Shown here piece after piece: positions 11,315 through 19,969 of a stretch of DNA of 64,000 nt. The stretch is from the NCBI RefSeq assembly GCF_000749845.1, contig NZ_JQHM01000003.1, positions 372,001-436,000 of the forward strand. Reading direction: 5' to 3'. Position 1 is the stretch's first letter. Each line of letters starts with the position of its first letter. The position numbers and the translations under genes were made by a program. Below the pieces are notes generated by a model. That model searched no databases. It was not told where the DNA came from and worked only from the letters and a program-made list of their open reading frames with translations. The DNA comes from Pectobacterium betavasculorum (GTDB taxonomy: Bacteria; Pseudomonadota; Gammaproteobacteria; Enterobacterales; Enterobacteriaceae).

Positions 11315-11845
11315 TTATTTGTTTTTCGCGCGCTCGAAAGAAGCAACGATTTCAGTTTTTGCCGCCGCAGCGTTATCCCAACCTTCAACTTTTACCCATT
11401 TACCTTTTTCCAAATCTTTGTAGTGTTCAAAGAAGTGGCCGATCTGTGCACGCAGCAGTTCAGGCAGGTCGTTGACGTCTTTAATGTGATCGTATTCTTT
11501 GGTCAGTTTGCTGTGCGGAACGGCAACCAGCTTGGCATCTTCGCCTGCTTCGTCGCTCATTTTCAGCACGCCAACAGGACGGCAGCGGATTACTGAGCCA
11601 GGCTGCAACGGATATGGGGTTGGAACCAGTACGTCAACCGGGTCGCCATCCAGAGACAGCGTGTGGTTGATGTAGCCATAGTTGCATGGGTAGAACATAG
11701 CTGTAGACATGAAACGGTCTACAAACAGCGCACCGGTATCTTTATCAATTTCATATTTGATGGGATCGGCATTCGCGGGAATTTCAATCACTACATAGAT
11801 ATCTTCTGGCAGATCTTTACCTGCTGGAACATCGTTCAGACTCAT
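11315..11845 (-). CDS. ppa: Inorganic pyrophosphatase
   Basis: 176 residues, identical in length to E. coli PPase. It hydrolyses pyrophosphate to two phosphates in the cytoplasm, pulling biosynthetic reactions forward. The family signature DGDPVDVLV, with the three metal-binding aspartates, is present, as are YGYINHTL and the C-terminal [15 protein letters not shown] region. The ATG at 11845 has an upstream GAGAAGGAAA ribosome-binding site. High-expression codon use fits a housekeeping enzyme. Confidence 0.97.
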   Translation of the reverse strand: MSLNDVPAGKDLPEDIYVVIEIPANADPIKYEIDKDTGALFVDRFMSTAMFYPCNYGYINHTLSLDGDPVDVLVPTPYPLQPGSVIRCRPVGVLKMSDEAGEDAKLVAVPHSKLTKEYDHIKDVNDLPELLRAQIGHFFEHYKDLEKGKWVKVEGWDNAAAAKTEIVASFERAKNK

Positions 11846-11991
11846 GTCAGTTTCCTTCTCTTAAAACCTGAAATAGCGTGGCCGTCATTATAGCCAAAAA
11901 GCGTTTAATGTCCCTGACTTTTAGCGCACTGAGGTGCCATACGTTAGCGTGAGCAGTTTAAGTAATAATACTTTCATTACTAAAGTTTCTT

Positions 11992-12018
11992 TAAAGAAAG
12001 CAGGCTTGCTACCGATAG
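11992..12018 (+). promoter_or_regulatory. Candidate sigma-28 (FliA) promoter of the chemoreceptor gene
   Basis: TAAAGAAA, an 11-nt spacer, then ACCGATAG closely match the FliA pattern TAAAGTTT-N11-GCCGATAA. It lies 76 bp before the chemoreceptor ATG at 12094, a class of gene normally transcribed by FliA. Confidence 0.65.
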
Positions 12019-12093
12019 GAGCATGATCGAGATCACGTTATGTGGAGCATTTCTCCGCATTTACTTACTAGTTGTAATCCTAGGGAAACGAAA

Positions 12094-13680
12094 ATGTTAA
12101 GAAACATCACAATCAAGACGAGCTTGATTGCTTTGTTAGGAACGATGGTACTGCTTTTATTGCTGGTTTGCGGAATTGGCATCACTTCAATCAATCAGGG
12201 AATCACTTCGCTTACGACAATCGACAAGATTCAGGGCAAAGAGGTCACCGCGCTGGCTGGGAGCTATACCGCCTCGCTGCGTGCAAGAACAGGGGCTGCT
12301 CTGGCTGCTCGTCAGATGGAAAACGGACTGACCGATCTTGCAAATGCATCTGTAGCACGAGCGGAAGCCTATACGGCGCTCTCCCATAAAGAAATGGCGC
12401 GCTTTCTTTCCTACGGCACCGTAACGGAGCGCGGTGCCAAAATGGCCGCAGAGGTTAAAAGCAACTACGAGCAATACATGAATCTTGGCGTTCAGCCAAT
12501 GGTTGATGCGCTGAAACGCGGCGATGTGGCTGCTTATTACGTGTTATTGCAAGACGTACTACCACCGCTGAGCGTTAAGATGGATAAGGTAGCGAATGAG
12601 TTCCGCGACTTTGGGCTGGACGTTGGGGAAAATATGCTCACAGAAGCAGAACGCTTTGCGTTTGAACGTCTGGTGATCATCGGTATTGTTTGTGTTGTCG
12701 TTCTGCTGCTGGTATTGGCTGCCTGGATTGCACTGAAGCGTTCCATTTTGTCTCCGCTTGAAGAGACTGTCGCCCAGTTGGAATTTATTGCCCATGGCGA
12801 TCTAACCCAGCGTATTGACGATGGCGGCAATAATGAAATTGGCCGCCTGATTCAAGCGATGAAGGCAATGCAGCATTCGTTGGCAACTGCCGTTGGCCGC
12901 GTCCGCGATGCGGGGATGCAGATTGACGTTGGTACTCGCGAACTCTCATCCGGTAATACTCATCTGGCTGCTCGCACGGAAGAGTCGGCATCATCGCTGG
13001 AAGAAACCGCAGCCAGTATGGAGCAGTTGACCGCTACGGTAACGCTAAACGCGGAGAGTGCGGAACAAGCCCATACGCTGGCGCAAAATGTGTCTGATAT
13101 TGCCACTAAAGGCAGCGAGACGGTGGGGGGCATGATTGAGAAAATGCAGATGATCTCCAGCAGCTCCGCACGTATTGGCGATATTCTGGCAGTGATTGAC
13201 GGCATCGCGTTCCAGACCAATATTTTGGCGCTGAATGCGGCAGTTGAAGCCGCGCGGGCGGGTGAGCAGGGGCGTGGCTTTGCTGTTGTTGCAGGGGAGG
13301 TCCGTAATCTGGCGCAGCGCAGTGCGCAATCGGCGAAAGAGATCAAAACGCTGATGGAAGAATCTCAGAGCCGCGTCAGTGAAGGTACTGTTATGGCAAA
13401 AATGGCGGGCGAAACGATGAATGACGTTTCTGATGCTGTGGCACGAGTGACGTCGCTAATGCGTGAAATCTCAACGGCAACGCGTGAGCAGAGCAATGGT
13501 ATTGGGCAGGTGAACCTGGCGGTATCGCAGATGGATGAAGTCGCACAGCAAAATGCGTCTCTGGTCGAAGAGTCTGCGGCCGCTACACGCTCATTAGAGG
13601 ATCAGGCGCGTCTGTTAGCAGAAAGCATGGCACAGTTTAAAGTGCAGTCGCAGGCGTTTGCCGCCATCGGCCGATTCTAA
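12094..13680 (+). CDS. Methyl-accepting chemotaxis protein
   Basis: The ATG at 12094 (AGGGA ribosome-binding site, start MLRNITIK) gives 528 residues; the upstream in-frame start at 12040 has no such support. TM1 is at about 10-31, then a periplasmic four-helix-bundle sensor domain (about 35-188), TM2 at about 192-212, HAMP, and a cytoplasmic signalling domain with the hairpin tip IDGIAFQTNILALNAAVEAA. It relays ligand occupancy to CheA/CheW. The tail ends FAAIGRF and lacks the NWETF-type pentapeptide that tethers CheR/CheB, so adaptation probably relies on other receptors. The ligand is unknown. It stands alone between ppa and an ERIC. Confidence 0.9.
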   Translation: MLRNITIKTSLIALLGTMVLLLLLVCGIGITSINQGITSLTTIDKIQGKEVTALAGSYTASLRARTGAALAARQMENGLTDLANASVARAEAYTALSHKEMARFLSYGTVTERGAKMAAEVKSNYEQYMNLGVQPMVDALKRGDVAAYYVLLQDVLPPLSVKMDKVANEFRDFGLDVGENMLTEAERFAFERLVIIGIVCVVVLLLVLAAWIALKRSILSPLEETVAQLEFIAHGDLTQRIDDGGNNEIGRLIQAMKAMQHSLATAVGRVRDAGMQIDVGTRELSSGNTHLAARTEESASSLEETAASMEQLTATVTLNAESAEQAHTLAQNVSDIATKGSETVGGMIEKMQMISSSSARIGDILAVIDGIAFQTNILALNAAVEAARAGEQGRGFAVVAGEVRNLAQRSAQSAKEIKTLMEESQSRVSEGTVMAKMAGETMNDVSDAVARVTSLMREISTATREQSNGIGQVNLAVSQMDEVAQQNASLVEESAAATRSLEDQARLLAESMAQFKVQSQAFAAIGRF

Positions 13681-13686
13681 TTCCCC

Positions 13687-13932
13687 CTTCATACTTCAAG
13701 CTGCATGTGCGTTGGCTTTGTTACTCGGCCAACTTATGGCCTCGCCCTAAAGGGCCGCCGCAAGCGGCGTTCAAATCAGCTAGAAGCTGATTTGTCGCTC
13801 ACCCCAGTCACTTACTTGAGTAAGCTCCTGGGGATTAATGGACCTCATAAATGGGGTCCACCCTTCGGGCCAGCGCTAGCGTTGTTCAAAACGTTAACGT
13901 TTTGTCACGCAACTCGAATTATTTAGGGGTAT
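13687..13932. repeat. Enlarged ERIC element with extra hairpins and an inserted hairpin cassette
   Basis: ERIC ends (ATACTTCAAGCTGCATGTGC left, CAACTCGAATTATTTAGGGG right) bracket about 246 bp. The core at 13796-13817 matches the classic ERIC core exactly. Left of the core are four extra hairpins (GGCCAACTTATGGCC, GCCCTAAAGGGC, CGCCGCAAGCGGCG, CAAATCAGC...GCTGATTTG). Right of the core, about 13838-13908, is a cassette also found at 44600-44674 and 60780-60854. The open reading frame crossing it is an artefact of the repeat. Confidence 0.88.
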
Positions 13933-13940
13933 CTTTCATA

Positions 13941-13970
13941 AAAAAATTCCCGTGAAAACGGGAATTTTTT
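13941..13970. terminator. Bidirectional terminator downstream of plsY
   Basis: AAAAAATTCCCGT-GAAA-ACGGGAATTTTTT is a perfect stem with A/T tails, placed 5 bp beyond the plsY stop on the minus strand. Confidence 0.9.
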
Positions 13971-13974
13971 TGTC

Positions 13975-14610
13975 TTATTCTTCGGAGGACGTCTGTTCGT
14001 CTTCCGGTTTTTTCTTCTTGCGCAACTTATCCCAGATTTTACTTTCCTGTCCGCGCCATAGGCGTTGGATATTGTCGTGGTGACGCATCAGTATCAGGCA
14101 AGAGAGCATCGCGACGGGGAAGGTAAATTGTGGTTTGAACCACCAGACATAAAACGGTGCGATGAGCGCACTAACAATGGCGCCGAGCGAGGAATAGCCG
14201 CTCAACAATACGGTCAGTAGCCAGGTACCCGTCATCAGACCCGTCAGATCCCAACCGATTGGGGCAATAGCGCCAAGGGCTGTTGCCACGCCTTTACCCC
14301 CGCGAAAGTGGAAAAAGACGGGATAAATGTGTCCGAGGCAGGCAGCGATGGCGGTTAACCCGAGGTACAACGGCGTAACACCCAACGCATAAGCGGCCCA
14401 GACAGGCAGCATACCTTTCAGTATGTCAAAGACCAAGACGGTTGCAGCGGCCGCTTTGCCGCCAATACGCAATACGTTAGTGGCTCCAGGATTCCCAGAA
14501 CCATGCTGACGCGGATCGGGCAGCCCAGTAATTTTGCAGAACAAAATTGCACTGGAAACAGAGCCACACAGATACGCGATTAACATCATACCAAGCGCGG
14601 TAACACTCAT
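13975..14610 (-). CDS. plsY: Glycerol-3-phosphate acyltransferase PlsY
   Basis: The ATG at 14610 gives 211 residues ([17 protein letters not shown]...), matching E. coli PlsY at the N-terminus; the 30-codon in-frame extension to 14700 is rejected. It is an integral inner-membrane protein with about five helices. The conserved loops [17 protein letters not shown] and GYSSLGAI of the acyl-phosphate-dependent enzyme are visible. It transfers acyl groups from acyl-phosphate to glycerol 3-phosphate, the first step of phospholipid synthesis. It is divergent from folB with about 105 bp between, as in E. coli. The C-terminus is lysine- and acid-rich. Confidence 0.95.
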   Translation of the reverse strand: MSVTALGMMLIAYLCGSVSSAILFCKITGLPDPRQHGSGNPGATNVLRIGGKAAAATVLVFDILKGMLPVWAAYALGVTPLYLGLTAIAACLGHIYPVFFHFRGGKGVATALGAIAPIGWDLTGLMTGTWLLTVLLSGYSSLGAIVSALIAPFYVWWFKPQFTFPVAMLSCLILMRHHDNIQRLWRGQESKIWDKLRKKKKPEDEQTSSEE

Positions 14611-14717
14611 AACGCCATTCCGTTTAATAAGGGTCGTTTTACTCTTCTCATCTGTGGATAATACGCATATTCCGTCGGAAGTGGTATCCGACAGCAACAA
14701 AAACAGAGAACGGCGTG

Positions 14718-15071
14718 ATGGATATCGTATTTATTGAAGAACTTACCGTAATCACTACGATTGGTGTTTACGATTGGGAACAGACTATCCAGCAGAAACT
14801 GGTGTTCGATATCGAAATGGGCTGGGATAACCGTCAGGCCGCGGCCAGTGACGATGTTAATGATTGTCTGAGCTATGCTGATGTCAGTGATGCGGTGATG
14901 GCCCATGTGGCAAACCAGCGCTTTGCTCTGGTGGAGCGTGTTGCTGAAGAAGTCGCACACATGCTGATGCAGCGCTTCTCGATTCCCTGGCTGCGGATCA
15001 AGCTTAGCAAGCCGGGTGCAGTCGCGCAGGCTCGTCAGGTTGGCGTCATTATTGAGCGGGGTGCGCGATAA
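14718..15071 (+). CDS. folB: Dihydroneopterin aldolase
   Basis: The start at 14718 ([22 protein letters not shown]) matches E. coli FolB; a GTG one codon upstream is an alternative. The product of 117 residues has the tunnelling fold, the active-site Glu and Tyr in GVYDWEQ, and the conserved KLSKPGAV segment with the catalytic lysine. It cleaves 7,8-dihydroneopterin to 6-hydroxymethyl-dihydropterin in folate synthesis. It is single, divergent from plsY, and followed by an ERIC and a terminator. Confidence 0.95.
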   Translation: MDIVFIEELTVITTIGVYDWEQTIQQKLVFDIEMGWDNRQAAASDDVNDCLSYADVSDAVMAHVANQRFALVERVAEEVAHMLMQRFSIPWLRIKLSKPGAVAQARQVGVIIERGAR

Positions 15072-15141
15072 ATCTGATTTAACAGAATAAATACTGATTT
15101 ACGTGCAACTAAACCGTAACCCAAATAGTCTATAAGCCAGT

Positions 15142-15343
<202 letters not shown>

Positions 15344-15346
15344 GTA

Positions 15347-15377
15347 GCGGCTCGCGAAAGTACGCAGCCGCTTTTTT
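15347..15377 (+). terminator. Intrinsic terminator between folB and uppP
   Basis: GCGGCT ... AGCCGC followed by TTTTTT. It lies directly at the end of the ERIC and ends transcripts from folB ahead of uppP. Confidence 0.7.
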
Positions 15378-15420
15378 ATGGGCTGTATTTTCGTTTTTTA
15401 TTTGAGGCAAGGATTTTTAG

Positions 15421-16239
15421 ATGACTGACCTGCATTCATTGCTAACCGCATTTATTCTTGGCGTGGTCGAAGGACTGACCGAGTTTTTGCCCGTATCGTC
15501 TACGGGGCATATGATTATTGTTGGTCATTGGTTAGGGTTTGTTGATGAGAAAGCCAAGACGTTTGAAGTTATCATCCAGCTTGGTTCGATTCTTGCGGTT
15601 GTCGTCATGTTCTGGCGTCGCCTTTTTGGCCTGATTGGGATTCACTTCGGTGAAGTGGCTCACGAGGGGCATACGGCTGGCCGACTGAAGTTGACGCACA
15701 TCCTGCTGGCGATGATTCCCGCAGTGGTGCTTGGGCTGATTTTCCATGACGTAATCAAATCATTGTTTTATCCCCAGAACGTGATGTACGCGCTGGTCGT
15801 CGGGGGTTTCCTGCTGTTAGCGGCTGAATGGCTCAAGCCTAAAAAACCGCGCGCTGTTGGGCTGGATGATATTACGCATCGTCAGGCGTTTATGATTGGC
15901 TGTTTTCAATGTCTGGCGCTGTGGCCAGGTTTTTCACGTTCGGGGGCGACGATTTCCGGTGGAATGCTGATGGGAGTAAGCCGCTATGCGGCCTCTGAGT
16001 TCTCTTTTATTCTGGCGGTTCCCATGATGATGGGCGCGACCGTTCTGGATTTGTACAAAAGCTGGCATTTCCTGTCGTTGGCCGATGTGCCGATGTTTGC
16101 CGTTGGTTTCGTGACGGCGTTTATCGTGGCACTGATTGCGATTAAAACCTTCCTGAAAATCATCAAACGTATCTCGTTTGTACCGTTCGCGATTTATCGT
16201 TTTATCGTCGCGGGCGTGGTTTACATGGTGTTTATGTAA
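15421..16239 (+). CDS. uppP: Undecaprenyl-diphosphate phosphatase UppP (BacA)
   Basis: A 272-residue polytopic inner-membrane enzyme that dephosphorylates undecaprenyl diphosphate to recycle the lipid carrier for peptidoglycan and surface polysaccharides; overexpression confers bacitracin resistance in relatives. Both signature motifs are present: [15 protein letters not shown] near residue 18 and [14 protein letters not shown] near residue 170, supplying the catalytic Glu, Ser and Arg residues. An AGGCAAGGA ribosome-binding site precedes the ATG. Length matches the family. Confidence 0.96.
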   Translation: MTDLHSLLTAFILGVVEGLTEFLPVSSTGHMIIVGHWLGFVDEKAKTFEVIIQLGSILAVVVMFWRRLFGLIGIHFGEVAHEGHTAGRLKLTHILLAMIPAVVLGLIFHDVIKSLFYPQNVMYALVVGGFLLLAAEWLKPKKPRAVGLDDITHRQAFMIGCFQCLALWPGFSRSGATISGGMLMGVSRYAASEFSFILAVPMMMGATVLDLYKSWHFLSLADVPMFAVGFVTAFIVALIAIKTFLKIIKRISFVPFAIYRFIVAGVVYMVFM

Positions 16240-16254
16240 GACTGAGTGCTATGC

Positions 16255-16287
16255 AAAGAGGCCACGCTCATGCGTGGCCTCTTTTTT
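16255..16287. terminator. Bidirectional terminator between uppP and cca
   Basis: AAAGAGGCCACGC-TCAT-GCGTGGCCTCTTT with T-run. The convergent cca stop codon overlaps its right edge. Confidence 0.9.
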
Positions 16288-17530
16288 AGGACGTACTTGA
16301 TACATCAGGCTGTTGTGCTTTCCAGTCTGCCAGTGCATGAATTCGGCGGCGAGCTAGTTCATTGCGCACATCAATGCCTGTAAAGCCGTCGGCGACGACG
16401 CTTGCACTGCTGACCTGACTGGCGACGCGGAAGGCTTCACGCAGGTAATCGCCCTGTGGATAAGGATTCTCTTCAAAACCGGCTCTGCCTCTGGCATCGG
16501 CTTCGCTAGTCAGCGCTAACTGTTCCAGGCGCTGTGGCTTGCGCCAGACGTCAATCGCATCAAATAGCTTCAGCAAGGTTTTGGGTTGCAGCACCTGCAC
16601 GGTATGAACCAGGTCATGATATTCCGCAACTAGCTTCGCCAAATCACGAAGCGGATTAGGCACGCGCAGGCGCACGCACAGTGCTTCAACCAACTTGACG
16701 CCTGCCGGGCCGTGACCAAGATGACGCGGCCATAGTTCAGGTGGCGTTAGCCCTTTTCCTAAATCGTGGCACAGCGTAGCAAAGCGTACGTCAATCTCAG
16801 GGCTGAGGCGTGCGGCCATCGCCACCGTCATCATGGTATGAATGCCAGTATCGATTTCCGGGTGCCATTTGGCAGGGGCAGGTACGCCATACAGATTATC
16901 GATTTCAGGGAACAGTACGGCTAGTGCACCGCAGTCACGCAACACCTGAAAATAGACATCCGGCGACGAGGTGCCGAGTGCTTTTTCCGTCTCTTTCCAG
17001 ACGCGTTCTGGCGTCAGGTAGGCCAGTTCGCCTTCATGCGCCATTTTTTGCATTAGCGCCATGGTTTCTTCTGCAATCTGGAAACCGAGATGAGCAAAAC
17101 GCGCGGCAAAACGGGCAACACGCAGCACCCGTAACGGATCTTCGCTGAACGCGTCGGAAACGTGGCGCAGTACGCGATTCTCGAGATCGCGACGGCCGTG
17201 ATAAGGATCGATCAGAGCGCCACGCTCGGTACGAGCAATGGCATTGATAGTCAAATCTCGGCGGAGCAAATCTTGCTCTAACGTGACATCTGGTTCGGCG
17301 TGACAGACAAATCCGGTGTAGCCTTTGCCGGATTTACGTTCGGTACGCGCGAGGGCGTATTCATCGCGGCTGACGGGGTGTAAGAAGACGGGAAAATCTT
17401 TTCCGACCTGTTGGTAGCCCTGCGCAAGCAGATGCTCTGGCGTAGCGCCGACCACCACCCAATCTTTCTCAGTGACGGGTAAACCCAGCAGGCTGTCCCG
17501 AACAGCGCCGCCGACAAGGTAAATCTTCAA
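16286..17530 (-). CDS. cca: Multifunctional CCA tRNA nucleotidyltransferase
   Basis: A 414-residue class II enzyme that adds or repairs the 3' CCA of tRNAs. The N-terminal nucleotidyltransferase motif [10 protein letters not shown] (7-16) with the EKDW acidic pair is followed by [10 protein letters not shown] and the EDPLRVLR motif. The C-terminal half has the HD phosphohydrolase motif (HDLGKG, near residue 255) found in gammaproteobacterial Cca, which gives 2',3'-cyclic phosphodiesterase and phosphatase activities. It is convergent with uppP and sits next to ygiM, as in E. coli. Confidence 0.96.
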   Translation of the reverse strand: MKIYLVGGAVRDSLLGLPVTEKDWVVVGATPEHLLAQGYQQVGKDFPVFLHPVSRDEYALARTERKSGKGYTGFVCHAEPDVTLEQDLLRRDLTINAIARTERGALIDPYHGRRDLENRVLRHVSDAFSEDPLRVLRVARFAARFAHLGFQIAEETMALMQKMAHEGELAYLTPERVWKETEKALGTSSPDVYFQVLRDCGALAVLFPEIDNLYGVPAPAKWHPEIDTGIHTMMTVAMAARLSPEIDVRFATLCHDLGKGLTPPELWPRHLGHGPAGVKLVEALCVRLRVPNPLRDLAKLVAEYHDLVHTVQVLQPKTLLKLFDAIDVWRKPQRLEQLALTSEADARGRAGFEENPYPQGDYLREAFRVASQVSSASVVADGFTGIDVRNELARRRIHALADWKAQQPDVSSTS

Positions 17531-17605
17531 CGTCGGGCTCCTGAATAAATAACCAATACTTCACTGCATACTACCATCTTTGCGTCGCTACGTTGGCTGC
17601 AAAGA

Positions 17606-17628
17606 AAAATGCCTGCAAGAAGCAGGCA
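17606..17628 (-). terminator. ygiM intrinsic terminator
   Basis: TGCCTGC-TTCTT-GCAGGCA on the minus strand, followed by TTTTTCTTTG, 10 bp beyond the ygiM stop. Confidence 0.8.
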
Positions 17629-17638
17629 CGTATTCCGG

Positions 17639-18259
17639 TTAGCTCATCCAACGGTCATTTTTCTTTTTGCGAGGAATGATATGTGGCAACAGCAGACCCA
17701 GCAACAAGCCTATGCCAGCAACGCCGCCGCCATACATAAACCACTGTAGAATGATGGTGCGTTGCTTATCGTCAAGTTGGACATTTGCCGCGCTGACTTT
17801 CTTCTGTGCGACGATAAGCTGATTTTTCAGATCCTGATTTTCCTGACGTAACCCGTTGATAACGCTATCACTTGCAGCGACTTTCTGCTGCATGTCAGCA
17901 GTACGCTGGTTCCAGGTCTGATCGATATTATTCAGCTTGTCAGTCAGGTCTTTTACCTGTTTTTCCAGCTCCGGCACCCGCGTGCGCAGGCTCGGTGTAT
18001 TGCTAAGCTGGTCGAGAGGAATCCAGGTAGTTCGGTTTTTGTCATCACGGATCTGCGCATAACCCGCGTTTTCATTAACGCTGAGTAACGTGACCTCTGC
18101 ACCCGCATTCAGTGTGCCGACGATACGATATTGATTGCCAGGGCCGCTGTGGACATACGTCAATAACTCATCGGAAATGTAGCGTTTTTCTTCCGCTTGT
18201 GCGGTCCAGCTCAGTGTGAGAGAAAATAAAGTAAAACAGAGTAAGCCTAATTTCTGCAT
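17639..18259 (-). CDS. ygiM: SH3-domain membrane-anchored protein YgiM
   Basis: 206 residues, equal to E. coli YgiM. A signal peptide (about 1-22, cleavage near AQA), then a bacterial SH3 domain (about 25-90, YVHSGPGNQYRIVGTLNAGAEV), a coiled coil (about 95-160, LEKQVKDLTDKLNNIDQTWNQR), one C-terminal transmembrane helix (about 172-192) and a basic tail RKKKNDRWMS. It is probably inner-membrane anchored with the SH3 domain facing the periplasm. The function is not established; cell-wall or signalling roles are inference. It is divergent from ygiF. Confidence 0.92.
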   Translation of the reverse strand: MQKLGLLCFTLFSLTLSWTAQAEEKRYISDELLTYVHSGPGNQYRIVGTLNAGAEVTLLSVNENAGYAQIRDDKNRTTWIPLDQLSNTPSLRTRVPELEKQVKDLTDKLNNIDQTWNQRTADMQQKVAASDSVINGLRQENQDLKNQLIVAQKKVSAANVQLDDKQRTIILQWFMYGGGVAGIGLLLGLLLPHIIPRKKKNDRWMS

Positions 18260-18346
18260 AAGATCATCATGTTGCGTTAATGGTGGTCCGATAGTAGAGG
18301 CTTAAGTCTGACGAGGCAACGTATAAACCGAAATGAGAACAGTCTT

Positions 18347-18401
18347 AGAACCTACCGATTAGGGCCATTTCACACAAGTAACGCCTACTGGGATAGGTTC
18401 T
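18347..18401. repeat. Inverted repeat in the ygiM-ygiF intergenic region
   Basis: AGAACCTA at 18347-18354 is complementary to TAGGTTCT at 18394-18401 across a 39-nt middle that has its own short pairing (CCTACTGGGATAGG). No other copy was seen in this window. The surrounding 18260-18579 region otherwise holds only the divergent ygiM and ygiF promoters. Confidence 0.5.
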
Positions 18402-18579
18402 TAGAAGGTGGTGGGCGGCGTGTTTAAGCGAGGAAAGCTGTGTCGCTAATGGCAGGTTTGCATAAGAAATGCGCGCTTGTTCGCAGGTGAAAAAGAGTGT
18501 GTGCGGTAAGGGTAGTAAGGTGAAGTAAAATGTTATTTACTGACATGATAATGAACGCAGTCTTGGTGTTGTGAATGCT

Positions 18580-19917
18580 ATGAGTGAAGAAATTGAGCTG
18601 AAATTTATTGTTCATCCCGACAGCGTTGAATCGCTGCTGACGCAACTGTCTGAATGGGAAAGTGATTATAGCCAGTATGAGCACATGCGTGCTCAGCGCC
18701 TGAGCAATATCTATTATGAAACGGCGGATAATTACTTGCGCCGCAATGGCATCGGCCTGCGTATTCGTGGCGAGAATGAACGCTACGAGATGACGGCGAA
18801 AACGGCTGGTAAGGTGATTGGCGGGCTGCATCAACACCCAGAATATAACATTGAGCTTGAGAAGGCCGAGCTGGATCTCAGCCTGTTTCCGGCGGAAGTC
18901 TGGCCGGAAGATTGCGATATTGACGTGCTGCAATCATCGGTTAACCCGCTGTTTAGCACCGATTTTACGCGTGAAAAGTGGGTGTTTACTTACTACCAAA
19001 GCGTGATTGAGGTTGCGCTAGATCGTGGTGAAATTCGTGCTGGGGATCTGAGTGAACCGCTGTGCGAACTGGAGATGGAGCTTAAGATTGGGCAGACCAC
19101 CCATCTGCTGGAGCTGGCAAAGGAAATCGCGGAGTTTGGTGGTATGCGGCAGGGCAGCCTGAGTAAGGCGGCGCGCGGGTATCATCTGGCTAAAGGCAAC
19201 CCGGTTCGCGAGTGTCTTCCTCTCAATCGATTGGTTGTGGATCCAAAAACCAATATCGATCAGGCCATCCGCGCGGCGCTGGAACTAGGGTTGAGTCATT
19301 GGCAATACCATGAAGAACTTTGGGCTAGAGGGGATTCCTCTGCGCGTGACGCTCTGCCACAGGCTAGCGCACTGATGCGTGAAATGCTGGTGCTGGTCGG
19401 CGGCGTCGTGTTACGCAAGGTCACCACGCTTTTTCGCTCTGCACTTGCTACTCTGGAAAGCCGGATACAAAGCCCCGATGGCGCTGAGGTGTGTTACCGA
19501 GCCGACTACCTGCAAAGTAAGTTGGTACTAACTTCCTGGCTGGTTGAATCTGGCTGGTGTGACTATATGGATAAGAAAGATCGCATTAAGCTACAGGGTT
19601 CGTTCAAACGCTTTGCCGACATTATGCTCAGCCGTAGCACGGCTGAGTTGAAAAGTGCTTTCTCTTCTCAATTGACGGAAGCGCAGTACGAACAGCAAAT
19701 CCCCCGCTTGCAACGTAATCTCTACGCTTTTCTTCTCTTATCCGGAGCCTATCCGACGGAGCAAGTGGAAGCCTACGTCGAACACTGGCAGACACTGCTG
19801 CGGGAAATTGAGCGGATTGCGACTGGGCAGGCTCCCTCTGTGTATCTGGAAACCTATCGTAAAACCGTGTTGACCCTGCCTCCGTTCTGGCTGCATAGCG
19901 GCGGACCCTCACAGTAA
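18580..19917 (+). CDS. ygiF: Inorganic triphosphatase YgiF (CYTH-CHAD)
   Basis: The ATG at 18580 (MSEEIELKFIV) gives 445 residues; a GTG three codons upstream is possible. The N-terminal CYTH domain (about 1-200) carries the defining EIELKF motif and LRIRGENERYEMT, with the metal and phosphate tunnel residues. The C-terminal half is a CHAD helical domain with scattered conserved His and Arg, ending FWLHSG as in E. coli. It hydrolyses inorganic tripolyphosphate. It is 52 bp upstream of glnE, so likely co-transcribed. Confidence 0.94.
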   Translation: MSEEIELKFIVHPDSVESLLTQLSEWESDYSQYEHMRAQRLSNIYYETADNYLRRNGIGLRIRGENERYEMTAKTAGKVIGGLHQHPEYNIELEKAELDLSLFPAEVWPEDCDIDVLQSSVNPLFSTDFTREKWVFTYYQSVIEVALDRGEIRAGDLSEPLCELEMELKIGQTTHLLELAKEIAEFGGMRQGSLSKAARGYHLAKGNPVRECLPLNRLVVDPKTNIDQAIRAALELGLSHWQYHEELWARGDSSARDALPQASALMREMLVLVGGVVLRKVTTLFRSALATLESRIQSPDGAEVCYRADYLQSKLVLTSWLVESGWCDYMDKKDRIKLQGSFKRFADIMLSRSTAELKSAFSSQLTEAQYEQQIPRLQRNLYAFLLLSGAYPTEQVEAYVEHWQTLLREIERIATGQAPSVYLETYRKTVLTLPPFWLHSGGPSQ

Positions 19918-19969
19918 CCGTTAACTGCCGCTTGTCAGTGAAGATAGGCGGCGCATCAAGGGAACCCCC

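Noticed and set aside
13705-13926. Open frame with HKWGPPFGPA-like peptide, and a similar one at 44588-44800
   Set aside because: Both arise from the hairpin cassette inside repeats (CATAAATGGGG...CCCTTCGGGCC). The shared peptide reflects repeat sequence, not a gene.
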